DNA of 64,000 nt from Psychrobacillus sp042944905 (GCF_042944905.1 NZ_CP168496.1:1364001-1428000); one strand, 5' to 3'; positions 14,053 through 24,278 are shown, counted from the first letter of the stretch. Numbers and translations are program-made. Notes: a model not told the origin generated them from the sequence alone.

Positions 14053-16460
14053 TCGTAGAAGTCATTGTAGATGTGTCTGCGTATCCAATTGACCGACCAT
14101 TTGACTATATCGTTCCCGACTATTTAGAGACTTTAGTTGAACGTGGGAGTCGTGTTCATGTCCCTTTTGGGAATCGTAAAGTGCAAGGATTTATAACTAA
14201 TATAAAAGAACATACGGATATTGATATTACCAAGTTAAAAGAAATTCAGTCCATTATTGATGTGGAACCGGTTGTGACTGAAGAGCTCTTGCAATTATCT
14301 AAATGGCTTACGAATAAAACATTATGCTATGAAATTGATGCACTTCAAGTTATGCTACCAGCTGCTTTACGTGCTTCGTATAAGAAAAATATTAAGTTAA
14401 TCAATCCTTCTGAACTGGATGAAAACTTTTTAGCTTTGTTTGGAAAAAAAGAGTCTATTTCTTATGATGTAATTGAAAAAGCTGGTTACTTGCGACAAAT
14501 GAAAAAATACTTAACGCAAGGGTTTCTCCAACTGGAGACAGTCATTAAACAGCATGCCAAAGCAAAAACGATTGCTAAGTATCATGTAGTAGCGAGTAAA
14601 GAATTAATTCATGAACACTTAAGCAATCTAAGTAAGTCAGCGATTAAGCAAAAAGAATTAATGGAATGGGTATTAACTCAACAACAAACGTCTTTTACGA
14701 TGGACGAAATGAAAGAAACGGCTTACGCAAATAGTAGTACGATTAAAGTATTAATAGAAAAAAATATTTTAGAAAAAGATAAAGAAGAAGTGTATCGTGA
14801 AATCTCTTCTTTAGAATACAATGACAAGGATCAAAGATTTCAATTGACGGATGAACAAGAAATAGCACTAGCTAAGATTAATCACGCTCAAAACAATGCG
14901 GAGAGCCCGACATTCCTTGTCCATGGCATTACAGGCAGTGGGAAGACGGAAATTTACTTAAATGCAATCGAAAATTCGATCTTAAAAGGAAAGCAAGCAA
15001 TCATGCTTGTTCCCGAAATTTCATTGACTCCGCAAATGACACGCCGATTCAAACTGCGTTTTGGTGATCAAGTTGCTGTTATGCATAGTGGATTATCAGT
15101 CGGTGAAAAGTACGATGAATGGCGCAAAATTTGGCGAGGAGAAGTAAAAGTGGTGGTTGGTGCAAGATCCGCCATTTTTGCCCCATTTAAAGATTTAGGG
15201 CTTATCATCTTAGATGAAGAACATGAATCTACATACAAACAAGAAGATACTCCAAGGTACCATGCTCGGGATGTAGCGATTTGGCGCAGTGAGTACCACA
15301 ACTGCCCCGTCATATTAGGAAGTGCAACGCCTTCACTTGAATCGTATGCACGTGCATCTAAAGGTGTTTATACATTGTTAACATTGAAAATGCGGGCGAA
15401 AGAGCAAACTTTGCCAACCGTGAATGTTGTCGATATGCGAGCAGAGCTGAAAAATGGAAATCGATCCATGTTTAGTATCGATCTAGCGGATGCTGTAAGA
15501 GAAAAGTTAGATAAAAAAGAGCAAATTGTGTTGTTTTTAAATAAACGTGGATTCTCTTCTTTTGTCTTATGTCGAGACTGCGGAACAGTTGTGGAATGTA
15601 AGCAATGTGATATTTCCCTTACGTATCACCGTGCTGGGGAGCAGCTTAAATGTCATTACTGTGGTCATGAGGAGCCAGTACCAACGAAGTGTCCGGAATG
15701 TACGAGTGAACATATTCGCTTTTTTGGGACGGGGACACAAAAAGTAGAAGAAGAAATTGCGAAATTATTTCCTTTAGCTAGAGTGCTTCGAATGGATGTA
15801 GACACAACAAGAACAAAAGGATCCCATGAGCGAATTTTAAAACAATTCGGAGACGGGGAAGCAGATATTTTACTTGGCACACAAATGATTGCCAAAGGGT
15901 TAGATTTTCCAAATATAACGCTAGTAGGCGTGTTAAATGCTGATACCACTTTACATTTAGCAGATTTCCGTGCTGCTGAAAAAACATTCCAATTGATGAC
16001 GCAAGTAAGTGGAAGAGCGGGTAGGCATGATAAAGAAGGAAAAGTGTATATTCAAACCTATACCCCAGAACATTACGCGATCGAACTTTCGAAAGACCAG
16101 TTGTTTGAACCTTTTTATCATAAAGAAATGCAAGTTCGGAAACAATATGAATATCCACCATTTTATTATTTAACATTAGTTCAGGTGACTCATGAAAATG
16201 TCCTAATTGCGTCTGAATATGCAAGGCTCGCGACGGATTGGTTAAAAGCGAATCTATCGGAGCAGACAATGGTTGTTGGTCCAACAGCATGTGCTATCAG
16301 TAAGATACAAAATAGATATCGTTACCAATGTTTGATAAAATACAAAAAAGAACCCCTATTAATCGAAAAACTACAACAACTAATAAAAATTTATCGTACA
16401 GAGTGGATGAAAAAAGGAATCATCTTATCAGTTGATCTAGATCCATCCACTATTTTATAA
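14049..16460 (+). CDS. priA: Primosomal protein N', replication restart helicase PriA
   Basis: An 803-residue superfamily 2 DNA helicase that recognises stalled or collapsed forks and reloads the replisome through DnaD/DnaB in Firmicutes. Order of parts: N-terminal 3'-end-binding domain (IDRPFDYIVP), helicase lobe 1 with Walker A GITGSGKTE near residue 300 and DEEH box, then the eight-cysteine zinc-binding insertion (CRDCG, CKQC, CHYCG, CPEC), lobe 2 with MDVDTTR and GTQMIAKGLDFPN, and QVSGRAGR. Start overlaps coaBC (ATGA), so expression is coupled. Confidence 0.96.
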   Translation: MIVEVIVDVSAYPIDRPFDYIVPDYLETLVERGSRVHVPFGNRKVQGFITNIKEHTDIDITKLKEIQSIIDVEPVVTEELLQLSKWLTNKTLCYEIDALQVMLPAALRASYKKNIKLINPSELDENFLALFGKKESISYDVIEKAGYLRQMKKYLTQGFLQLETVIKQHAKAKTIAKYHVVASKELIHEHLSNLSKSAIKQKELMEWVLTQQQTSFTMDEMKETAYANSSTIKVLIEKNILEKDKEEVYREISSLEYNDKDQRFQLTDEQEIALAKINHAQNNAESPTFLVHGITGSGKTEIYLNAIENSILKGKQAIMLVPEISLTPQMTRRFKLRFGDQVAVMHSGLSVGEKYDEWRKIWRGEVKVVVGARSAIFAPFKDLGLIILDEEHESTYKQEDTPRYHARDVAIWRSEYHNCPVILGSATPSLESYARASKGVYTLLTLKMRAKEQTLPTVNVVDMRAELKNGNRSMFSIDLADAVREKLDKKEQIVLFLNKRGFSSFVLCRDCGTVVECKQCDISLTYHRAGEQLKCHYCGHEEPVPTKCPECTSEHIRFFGTGTQKVEEEIAKLFPLARVLRMDVDTTRTKGSHERILKQFGDGEADILLGTQMIAKGLDFPNITLVGVLNADTTLHLADFRAAEKTFQLMTQVSGRAGRHDKEGKVYIQTYTPEHYAIELSKDQLFEPFYHKEMQVRKQYEYPPFYYLTLVQVTHENVLIASEYARLATDWLKANLSEQTMVVGPTACAISKIQNRYRYQCLIKYKKEPLLIEKLQQLIKIYRTEWMKKGIILSVDLDPSTIL

Positions 16461-16483
16461 ACGGTTTGAAATGAGGAAAAGAA

Positions 16484-16972
16484 ATGGCAATACGACCAGT
16501 TATTACACATCCAAATGAAATACTTACGACAAAATGTACAGAAGTACAAATTTTTGATGAAAAACTAGCAACACTTTTAGATGATATGTACGACACGATG
16601 ATTGCTTCTGATGGGATTGGACTTGCAGCGCCGCAAGTTGGAGAAACAATTCAAGTCGCAATCGTCGACCTAGGAGAAGGACAAGAAGTTATTGAAATGA
16701 TTAATCCGGAAGTCATTGAAATTGGCGGTTCTGAGATTGAAGTAGAAGGTTGTTTAAGCTTTCCAGATATTTACGGGGAAGTAGAACGTCCATTTTATGT
16801 AAAGGTGGAAGCACAAGACCGAGATGGTGCTTTATATGAATTAGAAGCAGAGGATTATGAAGCAAGAGCCATTTTACATGAAATCGATCATTTACACGGC
16901 GTTTTATTCACAACCAAAATTATACGTTATGTAGATTTGGAAGAACTAGAGAATGAGGAGGAAGAAGCATGA
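16484..16972 (+). CDS. def: Peptide deformylase
   Basis: A 162-residue metalloenzyme that removes the formyl group from the N-terminus of new proteins. All three motifs are present: GIGLAAPQVG (about 44-53), EGCLSFP with the metal Cys (about 88-94) and HEIDHLHG with two metal His (about 131-138). The acidic tail LEELENEEEEA is a local feature. It overlaps fmt by four bases, coupling deformylase with the enzyme that adds the formyl group. Confidence 0.95.
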   Translation: MAIRPVITHPNEILTTKCTEVQIFDEKLATLLDDMYDTMIASDGIGLAAPQVGETIQVAIVDLGEGQEVIEMINPEVIEIGGSEIEVEGCLSFPDIYGEVERPFYVKVEAQDRDGALYELEAEDYEARAILHEIDHLHGVLFTTKIIRYVDLEELENEEEEA

Positions 16973-17910
16973 CAAATATTATTTTCATGGGAACCCCTGC
17001 ATTCTCTGCTCCAATATTAAGAATGCTTGTAGAAGAAGGATATAATGTGTTAGCGGTTGTCACGCAGCCGGATCGTCCTGTTGGAAGAAAAAAAGTATTA
17101 ACTGCTCCTCCAGTAAAAGAAGAAGCTGTGAAACTTGGACTTCCAGTAATTCAGCCTACAAAACTAAAAGGTTCGGAGGAATTAAAGGAAATTATTGCTT
17201 TAAATCCAGAGTTAATCGTAACTGCTGCATTTGGACAACTATTACCAAAAGAGTTACTTGATGTACCTGAACTTGGCTGTATTAATGTGCATGCATCCTT
17301 GTTACCCGCTTATCGTGGAGGTGCGCCTATTCATCAAGCTATTATCGATGGGCAGGACAAAACAGGAGTAACGATTATGTATATGGAAGAAAAACTGGAT
17401 GCAGGAGATATTATTTCGCAAAGTGAGATCTCTATCGAGCATTCAGATGATACAGGAATTCTATTTGATAAATTAAGTACGGTTGGTTCCGATTTATTAA
17501 AAGAAACGTTACCTTCCATTATTTCCAAAACAAATAACCGCGTGATACAAGATGAATCTCAAGTGACGTATGCCAAAAATATTTCACGTGAGCAAGAAAG
17601 AATCGATTGGAACAAATCCGCACTAGATATCCACAACCAAATACGTGGGTTGCACCCATGGCCAGTTGCTTATACGACGTTAGAAGAACAATCCGTTAAA
17701 GTTTGGAAAGCAGATACAATTCAAGTCAATACAAAAGAACAACCAGGAACTGTTGTGCAAATAGAATCGGATTATTTTGTTATTCAAACAGGTTTTGAAG
17801 AAGCAATTCGAATAAATGAATTACAACCAGCTGGAAAAAAGAAAATGTCCGCAGTTGATTATTTGCGCGGCGTAGGTTCGAAATTGCGAATAGGAGATAC
17901 ATTTGAATGA
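16969..17910 (+). CDS. fmt: Methionyl-tRNA formyltransferase
   Basis: A 313-residue enzyme that formylates Met-tRNAfMet with 10-formyl-THF. The N-terminal formyltransferase fold begins NIIFMGTPAFSAPIL; the catalytic N-x-H and the loop INVHASLLPAYRGGAPI are near residue 105-122 and the catalytic Asp is in LDAGDI near 144. The C-terminal OB-like domain starts around 205 (IRGLHPWPVAYT). Both ends overlap neighbours by four bases (def and rsmB), giving a tightly coupled def-fmt-rsmB cluster. Confidence 0.96.
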   Translation: MTNIIFMGTPAFSAPILRMLVEEGYNVLAVVTQPDRPVGRKKVLTAPPVKEEAVKLGLPVIQPTKLKGSEELKEIIALNPELIVTAAFGQLLPKELLDVPELGCINVHASLLPAYRGGAPIHQAIIDGQDKTGVTIMYMEEKLDAGDIISQSEISIEHSDDTGILFDKLSTVGSDLLKETLPSIISKTNNRVIQDESQVTYAKNISREQERIDWNKSALDIHNQIRGLHPWPVAYTTLEEQSVKVWKADTIQVNTKEQPGTVVQIESDYFVIQTGFEEAIRINELQPAGKKKMSAVDYLRGVGSKLRIGDTFE

Positions 17911-19289
17911 CAAAAAAACCAGAAAAAATTTGGACAGGTAATGTTCGTGATGCAGCACTTACAATATTAATGGCCGTTGAAAAGCAACAAGCTTATAGCA
18001 ACTTATTATTACATCAAACGATTGAAAAATATAATATTGAAGATAAAGACCGTGCATTATTAACTGAATTAACGTATGGCACAATTCAATACAAAATGAC
18101 TTTGGATTATTATTTACAACCATTTATCAAAGGAAAATTAGATGATTGGGTTTTACAATTACTTCGTCTTTCGTTATATCAAATCCATTACTTATCACGA
18201 ATTCCGGATCACGCAGCTGTGAATGAAGCGGTTAATATTGCCAAAAGAAGAGGACATAAAGGGATTTCCGGTACTGTAAACGGGATTCTTCGTTCTATTT
18301 TAAGAGAAGGTGTTCGTTCTACTGAAGAAATTAAAGATGAGTTAGAAAGGCTTTCTATTGAAACAAGTCATCCTCTTTGGATGGTGAAGCGATTTGTTTC
18401 AGCGTATGGTTTTGAAAAGACTGCAATAATGTTAAAAGAGAATAACGAACCCCCTGTGACTACGCTTCGTGTCAATTTATTTAAAAGAACGGTGGAACAA
18501 GTACTTCATTTATTGACACAAGAAGGATATGTCGTTGCCCAAAGCGAAGTTATTCCTGAGTGTATTTATTTATTCAATGGTCAAGCTGCTAAAACGACTG
18601 CATTTCAAAAAGGCTTTGTGACAATTCAAGACGAAAGTTCGATGATTCCTGCGTATGCACTTCAAGTAGAACCGGGAATGACCGTACTTGACATGTGTTC
18701 GGCTCCAGGAGGAAAAACGACACATATTGCAGAAAAAATGAAAAACAGTGGAAAGCTCATAGCGATGGATATCCATCAGCATAAACTAAAACTAGTGAAA
18801 GAAAATGCGGAAAGACTAGGCTTTAGCTTTATCGAAACGGTAGAAATGGATGGTCGTAAAGCAACGGAAGTTTATCCGGAACAAAGTTTTGATCGTATTT
18901 TAGTGGATGCACCATGCAGTGGTTTAGGTGTAATGAAGCGAAAACCAGATATTAAATACACAAAAAATGAAAAAGATTTTGCATCACTTAAACCAATTCA
19001 ACTGAATTTATTGGATGAAGCATATAAACTGCTTAAACAAGATGGTCTGTTAGTTTATAGTACTTGTACAGTGGATCGAGATGAAAATGAAGGAACGGCT
19101 AAATTATTTTTAGAAGCGCATCCTGATATGCAACTTCAACCATTTCCAGACGTTATTAAAAGTATAAAAGAACAAGAGCAAGAAGGAATGCTTCAACTAT
19201 TTCCACAGGATTTAAGAAGCGATGGTTTTTTTGTTTCGGTCTATAGAAAAGCAGAAGGCCCCCTCGAGCGGCTAGTGACAGGAGACTAG
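17907..19289 (+). CDS. rsmB: 16S rRNA (cytosine967-C5)-methyltransferase
   Basis: A 460-residue rRNA methyltransferase. The N-terminal NusB-like RNA-binding domain (DRALLTELTYGTIQYK) is followed by the catalytic domain: SAM motif VLDMCSAPGGKT near 263, the catalytic Cys in DAPCSGLGVMKR and the second Cys in YSTCTVDRDENE. It overlaps fmt by four bases. In B. subtilis the next gene is rlmN; here prpC follows after only 59 bases, so rlmN has been lost or moved. Confidence 0.94.
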   Translation: MTKKPEKIWTGNVRDAALTILMAVEKQQAYSNLLLHQTIEKYNIEDKDRALLTELTYGTIQYKMTLDYYLQPFIKGKLDDWVLQLLRLSLYQIHYLSRIPDHAAVNEAVNIAKRRGHKGISGTVNGILRSILREGVRSTEEIKDELERLSIETSHPLWMVKRFVSAYGFEKTAIMLKENNEPPVTTLRVNLFKRTVEQVLHLLTQEGYVVAQSEVIPECIYLFNGQAAKTTAFQKGFVTIQDESSMIPAYALQVEPGMTVLDMCSAPGGKTTHIAEKMKNSGKLIAMDIHQHKLKLVKENAERLGFSFIETVEMDGRKATEVYPEQSFDRILVDAPCSGLGVMKRKPDIKYTKNEKDFASLKPIQLNLLDEAYKLLKQDGLLVYSTCTVDRDENEGTAKLFLEAHPDMQLQPFPDVIKSIKEQEQEGMLQLFPQDLRSDGFFVSVYRKAEGPLERLVTGD

Positions 19290-19348
19290 ACAGGTTCTGT
19301 ATAGAAAAGTTGAGATTTCTTTCCATTTAAAAAGAGGTGAAGGAATAA

Positions 19349-20086
19349 ATGAAGTTCGATGTTAAAACCGATGTCGGTATGAAAAGAATAGTAAATGAGG
19401 ACCGGGTAGATGTCTTTGTTCGACCCGACGGACGGATTCTAGCTGTTGTTGCTGATGGAATGGGTGGACATAAAGCTGGCGATGTTGCGAGCGAAATAGC
19501 AATAACAGAGTTTGAAAAATATTTTGCAGCCTATAATCCTTCCATTGTGAAAGCGAAGGATTGGTTAACCTATACATTCCAGTCTATTAATCAGACAATT
19601 GCGAAGCATTCTGCCATAACACCAGGTTGTGAAGGAATGGGCACTACTTTAATCGCTGGTTTATTTGAAGGTTACAGAGGGATAATTGCCCATGTTGGAG
19701 ATAGCCGGGTATATCAAGCATCTCCAAACGGAATAAGGCAAATTACACGGGACCATTCCTTTGTAAACGTTTTAATTGATTCTGGAGAAATAACGGAAGA
19801 ACAAGCAAAAACACATCCGAAGAAAAATGTACTCATGAAAGCAGTAGGGACGGAAATTTCTATTCAGCCTGATTTTTATGAAGTAGAATTTCAACCAAAC
19901 TCTTACTTTCTATTTTGCACAGATGGTTTGAGTAATAAACTAAGTGAACCATTTATTCACACCATCCTTTATTCCGATCAGACTATACAAGAAAAAGGAA
20001 CTGTGCTTGTGGACGAAGCAAATTTAACTGGTGGAGAAGATAATATATCGTTAATTTTATTATCTAATAATGATGAGGAGGTGTGA
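19349..20086 (+). CDS. prpC: PP2C-type Ser/Thr phosphatase PrpC (Stp)
   Basis: A 245-residue metal-dependent phosphatase that reverses PrkC phosphorylation. Typical PP2C motifs are VNEDR near residue 12-16, VADGMGGHKAGD near 34-45, AHVGDSRVY and FCTDGLSN, with the terminal GEDNISLI supplying the last metal ligand. An AGAGGTGAAGG ribosome binding site precedes ATG. It overlaps the prkC region: its stop lies inside the spacer before the PrkC ATG at 20089. Confidence 0.95.
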   Translation: MKFDVKTDVGMKRIVNEDRVDVFVRPDGRILAVVADGMGGHKAGDVASEIAITEFEKYFAAYNPSIVKAKDWLTYTFQSINQTIAKHSAITPGCEGMGTTLIAGLFEGYRGIIAHVGDSRVYQASPNGIRQITRDHSFVNVLIDSGEITEEQAKTHPKKNVLMKAVGTEISIQPDFYEVEFQPNSYFLFCTDGLSNKLSEPFIHTILYSDQTIQEKGTVLVDEANLTGGEDNISLILLSNNDEEV

Positions 20087-20088
20087 GG

Positions 20089-22047
20089 ATGTTAATCGGT
20101 AAACGAATTAGCGGGAGATATAAGTTGCTAGAGATGATTGGCGGCGGTGGAATGTCGAATGTTTATTTGGCCCATGACATGATTTTGGATCGTGATGTTG
20201 CGATTAAAGTGTTGCGTTATGATTTTTCAAATGAAGAAGAGCTACGTCGCCGTTTTCAGCGTGAAGCATTATCTGCCACTAGCCTTACACACCCTAATAT
20301 AGTAAGTATATATGATGTAGGTGAGGACGAAGACATTCAATATATTGTAATGGAGTATGTGAAAGGGGAAACGTTAAAACAATACATACAAAGTGATGCG
20401 CCTATTTCTCCCAATAAATCAGTTACCATTATGAAGCAATTGACATCTGCTATTGCCAATGCACATAACAACCATATTATTCATCGCGATGTTAAGCCAC
20501 AGAATATATTATTGGATGAAGAAGGTAAAGTAAAAGTAACTGATTTTGGGATTGCAATGGCATTAAGTGCAACATCCTATACGCAAACCAACTCTGTGCT
20601 TGGAACTGTCCATTATTTATCACCTGAGCAAGCGCGGGGTGGAATGGCAACGAACAGATCAGATATTTATGCATTGGGAATAGTCCTATTTGAGCTATTG
20701 ACAGGACAACTTCCTTTTTCAGGAGAATCAGCGGTCTCTATTGCATTGAAGCATTTACAAACGGAAACTCCATCTATTAGAGCGATTATTCCTTCCATAC
20801 CTCAAAGCCTCGAGAATGTCGTGTTAAAAGCAACGGCAAAAGATCCGAAAAATCGCTATCGATCTGCAGAGGAAATGGAAGAAGATTTAGCAACTGCATT
20901 ATCTCCAGAAAGATTTGGAGAAGAAAAGTTCGTTGTTGCTATGGATGATGATGCAACAAAAATTCTACCTGTTATTAAAGAACCAGTTTCTTTTGCAGAA
21001 GTATCGGAAACGAAAAAAATACCTACAATGACTGCTTCAAAAGAAACGAAAGTACCGAAGAAAAACAAAAAGTGGAAGTTGATAGGTGGACTTATTGCGG
21101 GAATTATAGCAATTGTACTTTTGACTTTCCTTGTATTTCCTGGACTTTTAAAACCAAACAAAGTGGAAGTCCCAAATGTAGTAAATTTAGAATTAAAGCA
21201 GGCTATCGAACAATTAGAAGCAGAAAGTTTTAAGGTTGGTGAACCAACGCTGGAGTATTCGGAAGATATTGAAGAAGGATTTGTCATTCGAACAAACCCC
21301 GAGGCAGGAAAGTTTCGCGAAAAAGGAACGGAGATTGCCCTGGTTGTGTCGTCCGGTAAAGAGTCTTCTGAGCTTTCTGATTACAGGGGTAGAGATATTG
21401 ATCAAGTAAAATCATTACTACAAAATCAAGACTTACGCTCAATTGAAACGGAACCAGTATTTTCGACTGAGTCTGTTGGTACAATTTTAGATCAAAATCC
21501 AAAAGCAGGAGATTCAATCATTCCATCTGAAACGGATTTAATATTTACGGTTAGTAAAGGACCAGATTTACGAACAGTGAAAGATTTAACGCTTTTCAAT
21601 GAAAAAGCACTAAGTGATTACGAAGTATCTTCTGGTTTTAAAATTAGAATAGTTGAAAGAAAAAACTCGGATACAGTCACAAAAGGAAATGTTATTAGTC
21701 AATTACCGTTACCAAACAGCAAATTAGCGCCAGGAAGTACAATTGAAGTTGTTCTATCAGATGGACCTAAAGCAGCTCGAACAAAACTGTTTGTAAAATC
21801 AATCACTATTCCATACGAACCAGCTGAGGAAGAGGCTAGCGAAGTTGAAGTTAAACATGTTGTTCGCATTTATATACAAGATAAAACAAGAACAATGGCA
21901 GAGCCGACGGAAGAATTTATCTTAACGGAACCAGTAGAAAAAGTATTAAATTTAGAAATTACAGAAGGGCAAAAAGCTGCCTATCGTGTGATGATCGATT
22001 CAACTGTATTCAAAGAAGAAACCATTGATTTTAATGAAATAGATTAG
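20089..22047 (+). CDS. prkC: Membrane Ser/Thr protein kinase PrkC with PASTA repeats
   Basis: A 652-residue receptor kinase that senses muropeptides or lipid II and acts in spore germination and cell-wall control. The kinase domain (about 10-270) has the glycine loop IGGGGMSNVY, Lys in VAIKVL, HRDVKPQN and DFGIAMA. A single membrane segment lies near 330-355 (IGGLIAGIIAIVLLTFLVF), followed outside by three PASTA repeats (about 357-420, 425-490, 492-557) and a C-terminal Ig-like domain. The start is ATG 20089, seven bases after GAGGAGG, rather than GTG 20083. Confidence 0.95.
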   Translation: MLIGKRISGRYKLLEMIGGGGMSNVYLAHDMILDRDVAIKVLRYDFSNEEELRRRFQREALSATSLTHPNIVSIYDVGEDEDIQYIVMEYVKGETLKQYIQSDAPISPNKSVTIMKQLTSAIANAHNNHIIHRDVKPQNILLDEEGKVKVTDFGIAMALSATSYTQTNSVLGTVHYLSPEQARGGMATNRSDIYALGIVLFELLTGQLPFSGESAVSIALKHLQTETPSIRAIIPSIPQSLENVVLKATAKDPKNRYRSAEEMEEDLATALSPERFGEEKFVVAMDDDATKILPVIKEPVSFAEVSETKKIPTMTASKETKVPKKNKKWKLIGGLIAGIIAIVLLTFLVFPGLLKPNKVEVPNVVNLELKQAIEQLEAESFKVGEPTLEYSEDIEEGFVIRTNPEAGKFREKGTEIALVVSSGKESSELSDYRGRDIDQVKSLLQNQDLRSIETEPVFSTESVGTILDQNPKAGDSIIPSETDLIFTVSKGPDLRTVKDLTLFNEKALSDYEVSSGFKIRIVERKNSDTVTKGNVISQLPLPNSKLAPGSTIEVVLSDGPKAARTKLFVKSITIPYEPAEEEASEVEVKHVVRIYIQDKTRTMAEPTEEFILTEPVEKVLNLEITEGQKAAYRVMIDSTVFKEETIDFNEID

Positions 22048-22058
22048 GGAGGTATCGG

Positions 22059-22940
22059 ATGCCGACAGGACAAATTAGAAAAGCATTGAGCGGATTTTAT
22101 TATGTTTATGATAAGGATCAATTAATCCAATGCCGCGGACGCGGTGTATTTAGAAATAGGGGAGAATCGCCGTTAGTCGGTGACTTTGTCGATTATACAG
22201 TAGAAGGGAACAATGACGGTACAATTACGGTTATTCATGAACGAAAAAATAGTCTCGTTCGCCCACCTATCGCCAATATCGATCAAGCCATATTAGTGTT
22301 TTCCGTGAAAGAACCAGATTTTAATACGATCTTATTAGACCGTTTTTTAGTCGTGCTAGAGTCTTTTCATATCGAACCCATTATTTGTTTAACGAAAAGT
22401 GATTTGTTAGATGAAAAAATGGAGGAAACCATTAAAACATATATAAAAGAATATGAACAAATTGGTTATCAAGTCTTCATGACTTTTAAAGACGATCCAC
22501 AATTTGATGATAAAATTACTCCTTTATTGAAAGGGAAAACAACCGTGCTTGCGGGACAATCTGGTGTAGGGAAATCGACGCTGCTAAATACGATTCTACC
22601 CACATTAAACTTAAAAACGGGTGTTATTTCGGATGCGCTAGGTCGAGGGAAGCATACGACTAGACATGTTGAACTAATAGAGGTTTGTGGTGGTTTGCTT
22701 GCTGATACACCTGGTTTTAGCTCTTTTGAATTTGACTTAATGGAAAAAGAAGCGCTTTCCAGTTGTTTTCCTGAATTTGTAGAGATACAAGATGAATGCA
22801 AATATAGAGGATGTATGCATGTAAATGAGCCGAAATGTGCTGTAAAAGAAGCTATAGAGACTGGAAAAATAAAAGATTATCGCTATAAACACTATTTACA
22901 GTTTTTTAATGAAATTCTGGAAAGAAAGCCGAGGTACTGA
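22059..22940 (+). CDS. rsgA: Ribosome small-subunit GTPase RsgA (CpgA)
   Basis: A 293-residue circularly permuted GTPase that checks late 30S subunit assembly. It has an N-terminal OB fold (about 1-65), then the G4-like TKSD, G1 GQSGVGKSTLLN near residue 167 and G3 DTPGFSSF in permuted order, and a C-terminal zinc finger with C/C/H/C ligands in CKYRGCMHVNEPKC. RsgA of B. subtilis (CpgA) is a PrkC substrate, consistent with its place right behind prkC. Confidence 0.95.
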   Translation: MPTGQIRKALSGFYYVYDKDQLIQCRGRGVFRNRGESPLVGDFVDYTVEGNNDGTITVIHERKNSLVRPPIANIDQAILVFSVKEPDFNTILLDRFLVVLESFHIEPIICLTKSDLLDEKMEETIKTYIKEYEQIGYQVFMTFKDDPQFDDKITPLLKGKTTVLAGQSGVGKSTLLNTILPTLNLKTGVISDALGRGKHTTRHVELIEVCGGLLADTPGFSSFEFDLMEKEALSSCFPEFVEIQDECKYRGCMHVNEPKCAVKEAIETGKIKDYRYKHYLQFFNEILERKPRY

Positions 22941-22942
22941 AC

Positions 22943-23611
22943 ATGGTAAAAATTGCTCCATCGATTTTAGCTGCGAATTTTGCAAAGCTTGGGGAAGAAG
23001 TAGTAGAAGTGGAAAAGGCGGGCGCAGAACTCATTCATATTGATGTAATGGATGGCCATTTTGTTCCGAATATTACAATGGGTCCGATTGTAGTAGAAGC
23101 ATTAAGACCATTAACAAAACTTCCATTAGACGTACATTTAATGATCGAAAATGCAGACCAATACATCGAAGCATTTGCAAAAGCTGGAGCTGATTATATT
23201 ACTGTTCATGTAGAAGCTTGTCCGCATCTTCATCGCACTATCCAATTAATTCGTTCTTTTGGAGTTAAACCAGGAGTAGTATTAAATCCACATACTCCAA
23301 TTGAATCGATTCAACATGTGTTAGAAGATATAGATATGGTTCTATTTATGACAGTTAATCCAGGTTTTGGTGGTCAGAAATTTATTCATTCCGTTGTACC
23401 GAAAGTAAAACAATTGGCGGATATTGTGAAGGAAAGAAAGTTGTCGATTGAAATCGAGATTGATGGCGGGATAAATGAAGAAACGATCATTCCATGTGTA
23501 GAAGCTGGAGCTACGATATTTGTGGCAGGCTCCGCAATTTATAATGCTCCGGATAAGGGGAAAGCTTTGCAAGCAATAAAAGACGCTGGTCTTAGCGCTA
23601 CAACAAAATGA
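22943..23611 (+). CDS. rpe: Ribulose-phosphate 3-epimerase
   Basis: A 222-residue TIM-barrel enzyme of the pentose phosphate pathway interconverting ribulose-5-P and xylulose-5-P. It begins KIAPSILAANFAKLG; the metal-binding HIDVMDGHFVPN, DVHLMI, the TVNPGFGGQKFI loop and EIDGGI are in place. The stop overlaps the thiN start by four bases. Confidence 0.96.
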   Translation: MVKIAPSILAANFAKLGEEVVEVEKAGAELIHIDVMDGHFVPNITMGPIVVEALRPLTKLPLDVHLMIENADQYIEAFAKAGADYITVHVEACPHLHRTIQLIRSFGVKPGVVLNPHTPIESIQHVLEDIDMVLFMTVNPGFGGQKFIHSVVPKVKQLADIVKERKLSIEIEIDGGINEETIIPCVEAGATIFVAGSAIYNAPDKGKALQAIKDAGLSATTK

Positions 23612-24264
23612 AGAGTGTCATTGTTTGTTCAGGAGGACCAGTAGAGGAAGTTGTTGATTTTAGACAGCTTCCTTTTTCAAAAGAAGAAACTGTATTTATC
23701 GGAGCAGATCGGGGAGCTCTTCATTTATTAACAAATGGAATTACGCCAAATGAAATCATCGGTGATTTTGATTCTTTACTAGAAGAGGAATATCAATTTC
23801 TCAGAAAGTCTGTTGAAAAAATGACGATTATGCCCCCCGAGAAAGATGAGACGGATACACATTTAGCTATACTTAGAGCCTTAACATACAATCCAGATTC
23901 AGTAATTTTAACAGCAGTAACAGGTGGTAGACTGGATCATTATGAAGCTGTTTTGCATGATATGGTAAGATTTCAAAGAGAATACCCTGAGATTGTTTTT
24001 TATATTCGTAATAAGCAAAATATTATTCGTTTTTTATTGCCTGGAACGCATGAAATTGAGCAGGATAATTACTTTAAATATATCTCCTTCTTCTCATTTG
24101 GAGAAACAGTAAAAGATATTTCACTTCGAGGATTTTTATATGAAGTAACAGAAGAAAATATTTCGATAGGTAATGCGAAATTTACTAGTAATCAAGTAAG
24201 TGGACGAAATGGTACTATCTCTATTACCGCTGGCATATGTTTAATGATAAGAAGCAGCGACTAA
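23608..24264 (+). CDS. thiN: Thiamine pyrophosphokinase
   Basis: A 218-residue enzyme making thiamine diphosphate from thiamine and ATP. The family motifs GADRGALHLL, IGDFDSL, PPEKDETDTHLA and GGRLDHYEA are present, with the C-terminal beta-sandwich that forms the thiamine pocket. It is coupled with rpe (ATGA overlap). No TPP riboswitch is seen nearby; the gene appears constitutive as part of the prpC-spoVM cluster. Confidence 0.94.
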   Translation: MKSVIVCSGGPVEEVVDFRQLPFSKEETVFIGADRGALHLLTNGITPNEIIGDFDSLLEEEYQFLRKSVEKMTIMPPEKDETDTHLAILRALTYNPDSVILTAVTGGRLDHYEAVLHDMVRFQREYPEIVFYIRNKQNIIRFLLPGTHEIEQDNYFKYISFFSFGETVKDISLRGFLYEVTEENISIGNAKFTSNQVSGRNGTISITAGICLMIRSSD

Positions 24265-24278
24265 AAGGGAGGAATTGT

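Noticed and set aside
23560..24270. TPP riboswitch near thiN
   Set aside because: thiN overlaps rpe by four bases and no thi-box motif is visible ahead of it.
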